Part shown: one piece after another, positions 1 to 6,412 of the stretch
Layout: every line of letters begins with the position of its first letter
Numbering within the stretch: position 1 is the stretch's first letter
Source of the DNA: an uncultured Bacteroidales bacterium
GTDB taxonomy: Bacteria > Bacteroidota > Bacteroidia > Bacteroidales > FEN-979
Assembly: GCA_903928285.1 (NCBI GenBank)
Contig: CAIYQH010000216.1
Location: forward strand, 1-7,858
Direction of reading: 5' to 3'
Length of the DNA stretch: 7,858 nucleotides
Program-made: the position numbers and the translations under genes
The notes under the pieces: model-generated
The model's database searches: none
What the model saw: only the letters and a program-made list of their open reading frames with translations
What the model was told of the DNA's origin: nothing

Positions 1-48
1 CATCTTAATAAGAAATTCAAGGCTGAATACAGCCGTTTGGCAAATTAG
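1..48 (+). CDS. C-terminal tail of an upstream gene (partial)
   Basis: Frame 1 is open from the window edge to a TAG at 46-48 and encodes 15 residues, HLNKKFKAEYSRLAN. The lysine-rich, charged composition and normal codon use are compatible with a real protein C-terminus, and the next 165 bases hold no other gene until the kinase start. The fragment is too short to name a family. Frame 2 is also open, to a TAG at 58-60, so the frame choice is a judgement and the call is weak. Confidence 0.35.
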   Translation, partial: HLNKKFKAEYSRLAN

Positions 49-117
49 GGAGGGTTATTAGAAACAACAGGGGCATAAGGGGACTTTTTTTCCCGCAACA
101 AAACCATACAATTTTCA

Positions 118-147
118 TTTGAGATCTGAATGTATTTGCTAACTTTG
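118..147 (+). promoter_or_regulatory. Bacteroidetes-type promoter for the sensor kinase gene
   Basis: TTTG at 118-121 and TAACTTTG at 140-147 match the -33 (TTTG) and -7 (TAnnTTTG) elements of the Bacteroidetes housekeeping sigma factor, with an 18-bp gap. This predicts a transcript start near 151-153 and a leader of about 65 nt before the first ATG. A short inverted repeat, CTTTG-AGCG-CAAAG (143-156), overlaps the -7 element. The stretch between the upstream stop and this promoter shows no convincing terminator. Confidence 0.6.
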
Positions 148-215
148 AGCGCAAAGATATTGAATAAATTAACCATGCAAACAGGGGTAATATCAACCGT
201 GAATAATTAGGAAAG

Positions 216-2624
216 ATGTTCCGTGTGACCAGGAAATACAGTTGTTATCGCATGAGAAGATGTTTTTATATTTCGGTTATTTGCCTTTTGCTGATTACGG
301 GGGAGGGCTATTCCCAATACACGCCGCTTGACCGGTGTGTAAGGGACAGCCTTTACAGGATCATGCCCCATGCCGGACAGATACAAAAAGCTGAAATTAA
401 TCTGGAGATTGCCCAGTTGATCTGGGATACCTTACCATTGAAAGCATTCAGGAATCTACAGATGGCGCTTAAAGTGGGGATTGCCGAGAACAACCCGGCG
501 CTTAAGGCAAGAGCGAGAATTCTCATGGGCGATTATTTTGTAAGGAGCCGTGATTTCATGTGGGCACAGGAGCATTACCTGGCCGCAGGTATGATTTACA
601 ACAGAAACAGGGATACCCTGGGGGAGTTGAATGTTCTGGCGCAGATAGGTTCTCTTAACCAGATACTGGGTAATTACAGTGATGCCCGAAACTATTTTAT
701 TAAGGGTCTGAAACTTGCTGAAAGCACCAAAAATCCTGGTCTGAACGGGAGATTTCTAAATTATCTCGCTGCTAATTATCAAAGTACCCGTGAATTCGAT
801 AAGGCCATTGATCTGTACAGAAATGCGCTGGCGGTTTTTCAGCGAACCAGTAACAAATCCGGTGCATGTGAAGTTCTTAATAATATGGGAAGCCTTTACC
901 TTGATGAAGATAAGAATGAATTGGCGCTGGCACATTACCAGGATCTCTTAAAGATTGCCGATACGAATGAAAGAGGTTTGACGGGAACTGTTTATACACG
1001 TATTGGTCACATCTATTTCAAAATGAACGATTATGTAAGATCCTTGGAATATAACAGGAAAGCCCTGCAGTTAAGGCGACGGTTCAGGTCGGCTGTTGAA
1101 GTAAACAGTTCGCTGATCAATATCGGAGGCGATTTTTACAGGATGGGCAAAGCCGACTCCGGGAGGTATTATATTGAAAAGGGACTGAACATGGCCCTGC
1201 GGAATAACAGGAAAGATCTGGTGGCAAATGCTTATCGCCACCAGTATGAATATTATCTGAGACTGGGCGATTTTCAGCAGGCGCTTGAATTTTATCATAA
1301 TTACTCCGCCATTGCGGCCATGATGGAACAGGAGCGGAATAAGAGCAATATTTCCATCCTTGAAACCAATCAGCAAATCCAGCGCATAAAGGCATCCGGA
1401 AAAAAGCTGAAGACAGAGCTTGAGATAAAGGCCTTAACCCTCGAATTCCAGAAGTACCAGTTTAACTTCGTAAAAATTCTGGTGGGACTGGCATCCGGGT
1501 TAATGATCATGTTCCTGTTCCAGTTTCTCCATACCCGGCGGGTCAGATGGGATATGCAAAAACTGAATGAAAGGCTGTCGGATGAAATCACGGAAAGGGA
1601 GAAAACCGAACGTCAGACCCGCGAAAGGGAGAAACAGTTTCGATTCCTTTCTGAGAATTCAATTGATTTTATCATGCATATGGACAGCCAGCGGCAATGC
1701 ATCTATTCTTCGCCCGCTTCGCTGAAGGTATATGGCTATAATCCCGAAGAGGTGCTTTTATTATCTCCGGATGCCCTTACTCACCCTGATTATTATGATT
1801 TTACGGAAGGGAAGTTCAAGGAAATGATTGCGACCCGTTCATCCCAGCAGTTCATTTATCAGGCAAAAAAGAAAAACGGGAACAGTTTTTGGGTCGAATC
1901 TATCTTAAACCCGCTGTTTGATCCCATTACCGGAATTTTCAAAGGGGTGGTCGGGGTCACCCGCGATATCCAGGAACGCAAAACCAAAGAAATCGAAATA
2001 ATGGAAGGAACGAAACAAAAGGAAAATCTGCTTAAAGAAATTCATCACAGGGTTAAAAACAATTTTGCGATACTGGTTAGCCTGATTAATATGCAAATGG
2101 CGCAGACAAAGAACCAGGAGTTGTTTCAATCGCTGACCAACCTGCAGTTGCGTATCCGTACCATGGCTCTTGTTCACGAGATGCTTTACCGGTCTAAGGA
2201 CTTTGAAAACATCTCCTTCTCCGACTATCTCCGGTCGCTTACCTCCGTCATTGCCGGAACCTATAACCGCCGGGATATTGTCCTGAACTTTGATGCAGAT
2301 GAATCGGTGATGGATATCGAGGCTTCGATTCCTCTCGGGCTGATTGTCAACGAAATCGTGAGTAATTCCTATAAACATGCCTTCCCCGACGGGCGGTCGG
2401 GGAAAATAGCGATCTCCTTCAGCACCAACCCCGAAACCGGCAACTATTGCCTTGTTCTGCAGGATGACGGGATCGGGATGCCGGCCGGAATTCAGCTGCA
2501 CCAATATAAATCCATGGGATTGCAGGTTGTACAGATTCTGTGTCAGCAGATTGAAGGGGAGCTGAACCTGGCCTGTGATCAGGGTACAAAATTTACCATT
2601 ACCTACAAATCTGCCGGTAAATAG
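216..2624 (+). CDS. TPR-PAS-HisKA_2 membrane sensor histidine kinase
   Basis: This is a predicted two-component sensor kinase of 802 residues. It has an N-terminal hydrophobic signal segment (about 17-27), about seven TPR-like helical repeats (about 95-370), a charged coiled stretch (about 370-415), one membrane helix (about 418-438), a short coiled linker, a PAS/PAC domain (about 475-588) and a HisKA_2 dimerisation domain. The last carries EIHHRVKNN, in which H611, just before RVKN, is the probable phospho-acceptor. A HATPase follows, with the N box at N712-N717 and the G1 box DDGIG from D750. The TPRs should therefore be periplasmic, and the PAS and kinase core cytoplasmic. The ATG at 252 (M13, MRRCFY) gives a cleaner signal peptide and may be the true start; the ATG at 216 gives the longest ORF. 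No response regulator is in the window, so the partner and signal are unknown. It lacks the HisKA type and build of PhoR. The architecture is common in Bacteroidetes. Confidence 0.9.
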   Translation: MFRVTRKYSCYRMRRCFYISVICLLLITGEGYSQYTPLDRCVRDSLYRIMPHAGQIQKAEINLEIAQLIWDTLPLKAFRNLQMALKVGIAENNPALKARARILMGDYFVRSRDFMWAQEHYLAAGMIYNRNRDTLGELNVLAQIGSLNQILGNYSDARNYFIKGLKLAESTKNPGLNGRFLNYLAANYQSTREFDKAIDLYRNALAVFQRTSNKSGACEVLNNMGSLYLDEDKNELALAHYQDLLKIADTNERGLTGTVYTRIGHIYFKMNDYVRSLEYNRKALQLRRRFRSAVEVNSSLINIGGDFYRMGKADSGRYYIEKGLNMALRNNRKDLVANAYRHQYEYYLRLGDFQQALEFYHNYSAIAAMMEQERNKSNISILETNQQIQRIKASGKKLKTELEIKALTLEFQKYQFNFVKILVGLASGLMIMFLFQFLHTRRVRWDMQKLNERLSDEITEREKTERQTREREKQFRFLSENSIDFIMHMDSQRQCIYSSPASLKVYGYNPEEVLLLSPDALTHPDYYDFTEGKFKEMIATRSSQQFIYQAKKKNGNSFWVESILNPLFDPITGIFKGVVGVTRDIQERKTKEIEIMEGTKQKENLLKEIHHRVKNNFAILVSLINMQMAQTKNQELFQSLTNLQLRIRTMALVHEMLYRSKDFENISFSDYLRSLTSVIAGTYNRRDIVLNFDADESVMDIEASIPLGLIVNEIVSNSYKHAFPDGRSGKIAISFSTNPETGNYCLVLQDDGIGMPAGIQLHQYKSMGLQVVQILCQQIEGELNLACDQGTKFTITYKSAGK

Positions 2625-2689
2625 AGCCTTCTCTGCCTGGCAATTTCTCTCCTTTCTTAGCTTTCATTTGTTCAACTTGTTGAAAAACA

Positions 2690-2717
2690 GGATAAATGTG
2701 AATTATTCAGGTTATCC
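2690..2717. repeat. Inverted repeat GGATAA-N16-TTATCC upstream of the Pho box
   Basis: GGATAA at 2690-2695 and its exact reverse complement TTATCC at 2712-2717 lie just upstream of the first Pho-box unit. Their starts are 22 bp apart, about two helical turns, which would suit a dimeric DNA-binding protein. Six-base half-sites in AT-rich DNA can arise by chance, so this is only a candidate operator. Confidence 0.25.
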
Positions 2718-2718
2718 G

Positions 2719-2757
2719 TTAACAATTATTTAACATAAATGTAACCTTGGGTTAACA
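2719..2757 (+). promoter_or_regulatory. Candidate Pho box: four hexamers at exact 11-bp spacing
   Basis: TTAACA (2719-2724), TTAACA (2730-2735), GTAACC (2741-2746) and TTAACA (2752-2757) share the core TAAC, which starts at 2720, 2731, 2742 and 2753, exactly 11 bp apart. Direct repeats with 11-bp periodicity are the hallmark of PhoB/PhoP-family operators. TTAACA fits the TT(A/C/T)A(A/T/C)(A/C)A-type consensus known for Bacillus PhoP. The last unit ends 20 bp before the -7 element, where a -33 element would otherwise sit, as expected for an activator that replaces the upstream promoter element. The downstream genes are phosphate-transport genes, which supports the reading. The identity of the bound regulator is inferred. 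Confidence 0.72.
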
Positions 2758-2777
2758 TGACCGGAGATTGGTAGAAA

Positions 2778-2785
2778 TACCTTTG
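2778..2785 (+). promoter_or_regulatory. -7 element of the porin-pst promoter
   Basis: TACCTTTG matches TAnnTTTG exactly. No good TTTG lies 18-21 bp upstream; the fourth Pho-box unit occupies that place, which implies activator dependence. The predicted transcript start is near 2790, giving a very short leader of about 18 nt before the porin ATG at 2808. Confidence 0.6.
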
Positions 2786-2807
2786 CCGCACATAAAAACC
2801 TCTAAAC

Positions 2808-4325
2808 ATGAAAAGATTTACGAACATCCTTTTAACCCTCGGATTGATCCTTCCGATGCTGGTTTTTTCAACCATTACCAAGGCTCAAAAACAAGTTGAT
2901 GACCTTCAAAAGGGTCAGGACACCATTAAAGAACATGTCGCCACCCTCGGTGATAAAATCAGTGGGGTCGAAGAACGTCTGGCAACCGCAGAGGCGGATG
3001 TAGCCAAGCTTACCAAAATTAAAATTTCGGGATATATCCAGGCACAATGGCAGCATTTTGAACAATCCAGTGTTTATCCGGATAATTTATTTAGCGTTCG
3101 CCGCGCCCGTTTCAAACTGCAATATGAACCTGCCCAGGGTGTCGTTTTTGTGTTACAACCCGATTTTCAGCCTGGTAACTTTGTTATCAAGGAGGCTTAT
3201 ACAAAATTAAATGATCCCTGGCTGAAGACCTTCTCCCTCTGGATTGGTAAATTCAACAGGCCCAATTATGAAGTGGAATACTCCTCTTCAGACCTCGAAG
3301 CATTGGAGCGTTCAAGGGTGATCACTTCACTCTACCCTGGCGAATATGCCATCGGTGCAAAACTTGAAGTAGCCCCGCCTAAGGTACCACTGAAATTCCA
3401 GTTGGCACTTCTGAATGGCAATGACGGACTGGTCATCAACGATGTCAATGGCACTAACCTGAATGCCACGGACAACAAGGAGTTTGATAACTTTAAAGAT
3501 CTCATGGCACGTTTAACCTATTCCTTTAAACTGGGCAAATGGGGTGGACTCACCGTTGGCGCTCATGGTTATTATGGTTTCCTCAAAGCAACCACCGACA
3601 CCCTGATCAAATCGGATTATACCAAGGATAAAACCGTAAAGGTCGGCAGCGCCCTGAACCGCAACTGGTTTGGCGTAGAGGCCCAGTTTTATGCAGATGT
3701 ACTTGGCGGTCTGATCATCAAGGGAGAATATATCACAGGGATGAACGCATTCCCGGGATTCAGCGGTACCACATCTACCTCGACGGTTGCCAATTCATTC
3801 AACAAAACGAACGATACCCTTACCATTACCACCACCAATACAAAAACCACTACCATCCGCCCGAACATAAACCGGAATTTTGCCGGTTATTATGTATACC
3901 TGATCAAAAATATCGGCAAACGCAACCAGTTTACCATCCGTTACGACAGCTATGATCCCAATACCAAACTTGCAGGCAGCGATTTAGGTGTTGCAGGATA
4001 TAAAGCAAGCTCTTCTGTCACCTCCGCTCCAACCTATGTCGGAAAAGGAACTACAAGGCTCGCAACCATCAACAAAACTGTAGTTAGCAATACCTATATG
4101 AGCAGTGCAACGGATCTTGCCTATAGCCAGATCTCTCTTTGCTGGACCTATTATTTTGATGATAATATCAAAATTTCGCTTGATTATGACATCCCGATGA
4201 ATGAAAAAACCACGGCAGGAAAAATTACCTCAACCTATTCTGTCAACAATGTTTCCGGGGCGTATGATTATACCAATCTTATCAAACAAAACGTATTAAC
4301 CTTACGGCTTCAGGCGAAATTTTAA
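2808..4325 (+). CDS. OprP/OprO-like outer-membrane porin, probably for phosphate
   Basis: This 505-residue protein has a clear signal peptide: a KR-containing n-region, a hydrophobic core, and likely cleavage after TKA at residue 26, leaving Gln first. A heptad-like coiled-coil segment (about 28-70) follows, then a beta-barrel beginning near KISGYIQAQWQHF. The early strand motif VRRARFKLQYEP and the strand WIGKFNRPNYEVEYSS resemble phosphate-selective porins O and P. The protein ends in LRLQAKF, with the terminal Phe typical of outer-membrane barrels. A Thr/Ser-rich stretch at about 320-350 is probably a surface loop. The porin leads the pst genes, 33 bp ahead of pstS, behind a Pho box. This suggests phosphate or polyphosphate entry at the outer membrane under starvation. 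The family call is from recognition of sequence style, and substrate selectivity is inferred from context. Confidence 0.78.
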   Translation: MKRFTNILLTLGLILPMLVFSTITKAQKQVDDLQKGQDTIKEHVATLGDKISGVEERLATAEADVAKLTKIKISGYIQAQWQHFEQSSVYPDNLFSVRRARFKLQYEPAQGVVFVLQPDFQPGNFVIKEAYTKLNDPWLKTFSLWIGKFNRPNYEVEYSSSDLEALERSRVITSLYPGEYAIGAKLEVAPPKVPLKFQLALLNGNDGLVINDVNGTNLNATDNKEFDNFKDLMARLTYSFKLGKWGGLTVGAHGYYGFLKATTDTLIKSDYTKDKTVKVGSALNRNWFGVEAQFYADVLGGLIIKGEYITGMNAFPGFSGTTSTSTVANSFNKTNDTLTITTTNTKTTTIRPNINRNFAGYYVYLIKNIGKRNQFTIRYDSYDPNTKLAGSDLGVAGYKASSSVTSAPTYVGKGTTRLATINKTVVSNTYMSSATDLAYSQISLCWTYYFDDNIKISLDYDIPMNEKTTAGKITSTYSVNNVSGAYDYTNLIKQNVLTLRLQAKF

Positions 4326-4358
4326 TTACCTCTAAAACAATTTTATAACAATAAAGAT

Positions 4359-5198
4359 ATGAAAAAGTCAACAAAATTAGTAAGTTTAGCCAGTGTGATC
4401 CTCTTTGCACTGATCGGGTTCGCCTTCATGCCGGCGCCCAAAAAGATTACTGTCAAAGGTTCCGACACCATGGTCATCCTGGCGCAGAAATGGGCCGAGG
4501 TTTACATGAAATCGCATCCTGAGGCAGTCATTCAGGTTACCGGCGGCGGATCAGGAACAGGTATTTCCGCGCTGATCAACGGAGCCACCGACATCTGCAA
4601 TTCAAGCCGCCCGATGAAACAATCGGAAATGGATAAACTGAAAGACCGTTATGCATCGATGGGTATTGAAATCCCCTGTGCAAAGGATGGTATCACCATT
4701 TTCCTGAACTCATCAAGCCCGGTAAAAGAATTAACCCTCAAACAGCTCAGCAACATTTTTTCGGGTAAAACCAAAAACTGGAAAGATGTTGGCGGACCCG
4801 ATGCTGAGATCAAATTATATGGCCGTGAAAACAGCTCAGGCACCTACGTGTTCTTCAAGGACAATGTGGTAAAGACTGATTATGCAGCCAGTTGCCAGAC
4901 ACTGCCCGGTACCGCAGCCGTTGTAAACGCTGTTGCGAAGGATAAAAACGGAATCGGCTACGGTGGCGCCGCCTATGCTACAGGCGTAAAACACTGCATG
5001 GTAAAAAAAGACGACAAGAGTACCGCCTATGTTGCCAATGCTGAAACCGTAAAGAGCGGCCAGTACCCCATCACCCGCTACCTGTATATGTATCTCTGCA
5101 ACAGGCCAACCGGTGAGGTTAAATCTTATATCGACTGGATCCTGGGCGCAGAAGGACAGAAACTGGTTACTGAAATAGGCTATTTCCCCGTAAAATAA
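4359..5198 (+). CDS. pstS: Periplasmic phosphate-binding protein PstS
   Basis: PstS captures phosphate in the periplasm and delivers it to PstC/PstA. The 279-residue protein has a KK-containing signal peptide (about 1-24) and the family's ligand-binding motifs in order: GSDT (34-37), TGGGSGTGI (61-69), SSRPM (82-86), DGI (110-112), GRENSSGTY (155-163) and GIGYGG (198-203). The signal region has no lipobox cysteine, so the protein is probably soluble in the periplasm or held by an uncleaved N-terminus, rather than a lipoprotein. The length is on the short side for PstS and typical of the compact phosphate-binding form. No promoter element is visible in the 33-bp gap after the porin, so the two genes are probably co-transcribed. 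The A-rich leader before the ATG, without a Shine-Dalgarno site, is usual for Bacteroidetes. Confidence 0.95.
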   Translation: MKKSTKLVSLASVILFALIGFAFMPAPKKITVKGSDTMVILAQKWAEVYMKSHPEAVIQVTGGGSGTGISALINGATDICNSSRPMKQSEMDKLKDRYASMGIEIPCAKDGITIFLNSSSPVKELTLKQLSNIFSGKTKNWKDVGGPDAEIKLYGRENSSGTYVFFKDNVVKTDYAASCQTLPGTAAVVNAVAKDKNGIGYGGAAYATGVKHCMVKKDDKSTAYVANAETVKSGQYPITRYLYMYLCNRPTGEVKSYIDWILGAEGQKLVTEIGYFPVK

Positions 5199-5237
5199 TT
5201 TTTGACTTGTTTTTGGTTAATATCTGATTGTGCAAAC

Positions 5238-5274
5238 CGATGAGGGCAACATTTGACAAGTGTTGCCTTCATCG
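5238..5274 (+). promoter_or_regulatory. Intercistronic hairpin between pstS and pstC
   Basis: Arms CGATGAGGGCAACA (5238-5251) and TGTTGCCTTCATCG (5261-5274) pair over 14 bp, with one G-U pair in RNA. Three further weak pairs can form in the 9-nt middle, leaving a GAC loop. No T-run follows on either strand; the plus side continues into A-rich sequence. It is therefore more likely an RNA-processing or 3'-end stability element than an intrinsic terminator. It lies 39 bp after the pstS stop and 13 bp before the pstC start, where it could protect pstS mRNA or partly block read-through and pstC translation, raising PstS over the membrane subunits. Confidence 0.75.
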
Positions 5275-5287
5275 TTAAAAAACGAAA

Positions 5288-6412
5288 ATGGATAATTCCC
5301 CTGATATTAAAGGATTCGTATTCACAAAAGAATCATTGCGAAAGAAATTCCGTATCTCGGAATTCCTTTCGGAGAAGATCATTACCGGGGTGGCCTTTCT
5401 CTCCATCGCCATCATCGTCCTGATCTTTTTCTTTGTCTTCAAAGAATCAATCCCTATTTTTTATACTTCGAAAAAGGCGCCGGTGAAGGTTGAACAGGTA
5501 TCAAAACAGGAGCAATATGGTAGTGCAGAGAGTAAGGAGAAAACCAATTCCTCCGGTCAGGAACAATACGGTGTAACTACGAAAGACACCATGATGATTG
5601 AAAACCAGACGAAAGGCATCGATACAGTTGTTCACGGTTCTGATGAGGCCACCTTCAAGAGCCTTGCCGGAAAACAGTGGTTGCCTGTTTCGGATAATCC
5701 CCGGTACGGTTTGATCCCCCTGTTTGTCGGTACGCTGAAGATTACCCTGCTGGCTATTCTGTTTGCCGCGCCCATTGCCATCCTGGCCGCCCTTTTTTCG
5801 GCATCGTTCGCACCATACTGGCTGAGAGAACTGATCAAGCCCGCGATCGAACTATTAGCCGGGTTCCCATCGGTAGTAATTGGTTTTTTTGCCCTGATGG
5901 TGATGGCAACCTTTTTTCAGAACCTCTTTGGCTACGACGGCCGGCTGAATGCCTTTGTTGGCGGTGTCGCCATGGCGCTGGCAGCCATCCCGATTATCTT
6001 CACCATTACCGAAGATGCCCTGACAGCCATACCGCACACCTATACGGAAGCGAGCCTGGCGCTTGGCGCCACACGATGGCAAACAGCGCTTTTTGTGACC
6101 CTGCCTGCAGCGACCCCCGGGATTTTCGCCGCTATTCTGCTGGGTATCGGGCGTGTTTTCGGGGAGACCATGATCGCCCTGATGGCAACGGGTAATGCAG
6201 CCATGACCTCCATCAACCCCTTTGAATCTGTCAGGACTCTGGCTGCCACCATCGGTGCGGAGATGGCCGAAGTGGTATTCGGCGATACCCATTATAACGT
6301 GCTCTTCCTCATCGGCTCCATGCTCTTTGTCTTTACCTTCAGCCTGAATGCCCTGGCTGAATTCTATGTGAAGGGGAAATTAGTCAAACGTTTTCAAGGG
6401 AAGCAGTCATGA
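5288..6412 (+). CDS. pstC: Phosphate ABC transporter permease PstC
   Basis: PstC forms half of the inner-membrane channel for phosphate, paired with PstA. The 374-residue protein has a first membrane helix at about 31-51, a long hydrophilic periplasmic segment (about 60-135), then the conserved YGLIPLFVGTLKIT and the permease core. The cytoplasmic EAA loop that contacts PstB is visible as EASLALGAT (E254-T262), followed by TLPAATPGI. RVFGETMIALMATGNA is typical of PstC. The segment between helix 1 and the core is longer than in Proteobacterial PstC. It is rich in Lys, Glu, Gln and Ser and contains QEQYG twice (74-78 and 91-95). The gene follows pstS by 89 bp across a hairpin, and its last four bases overlap the pstA start (ATGA), implying coupled translation. 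Confidence 0.95.
   Translation: MDNSPDIKGFVFTKESLRKKFRISEFLSEKIITGVAFLSIAIIVLIFFFVFKESIPIFYTSKKAPVKVEQVSKQEQYGSAESKEKTNSSGQEQYGVTTKDTMMIENQTKGIDTVVHGSDEATFKSLAGKQWLPVSDNPRYGLIPLFVGTLKITLLAILFAAPIAILAALFSASFAPYWLRELIKPAIELLAGFPSVVIGFFALMVMATFFQNLFGYDGRLNAFVGGVAMALAAIPIIFTITEDALTAIPHTYTEASLALGATRWQTALFVTLPAATPGIFAAILLGIGRVFGETMIALMATGNAAMTSINPFESVRTLAATIGAEMAEVVFGDTHYNVLFLIGSMLFVFTFSLNALAEFYVKGKLVKRFQGKQS

Noticed and set aside
79..95. Possible terminator for the upstream gene (GGGA ... TCCC around a T-run)
   Set aside because: The stem is only 4 bp and the T-run is in the loop, not after the stem.
168..197. A second Pho box upstream of the kinase (TTAACC near 169)
   Set aside because: It is a single hexamer with no 11-bp repeats, and it lies downstream of the predicted transcript start.
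1905..2504. Long open frame on the minus strand inside the kinase gene (199 codons)
   Set aside because: It lies wholly within the conserved PAS and kinase domains read on the plus strand, and its translation shows no recognisable domain. It is a shadow frame.
216..2624. Kinase as PhoR, the phosphate sensor kinase
   Set aside because: It has HisKA_2 (HHRVKNN) rather than HisKA, a large TPR array that PhoR lacks, no adjacent phoB, and its promoter has no Pho box.
2671..2684. Small hairpin TTCAA-CTTG-TTGAA after the kinase gene
   Set aside because: A 5-bp AT-rich stem without a following T-run is too weak to call a terminator.
4359..4440. PstS as a lipoprotein
   Set aside because: No cysteine is present in or just after the signal segment, so there is no lipobox.
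5238..5274. Reading the pstS-pstC hairpin as a rho-independent terminator
   Set aside because: No T-run follows the stem on the plus strand (ttaaaaaacg) or on the minus strand (gtttgc), and essential partners of PstS lie just downstream.
5855..6292. Minus-strand open frame inside pstC, and similar ones inside pstA (for example 6687-7091)
   Set aside because: The translations have odd composition (rich in Gly, His, Gln or Arg) with no domains, and the plus-strand permease motifs fully explain this DNA.
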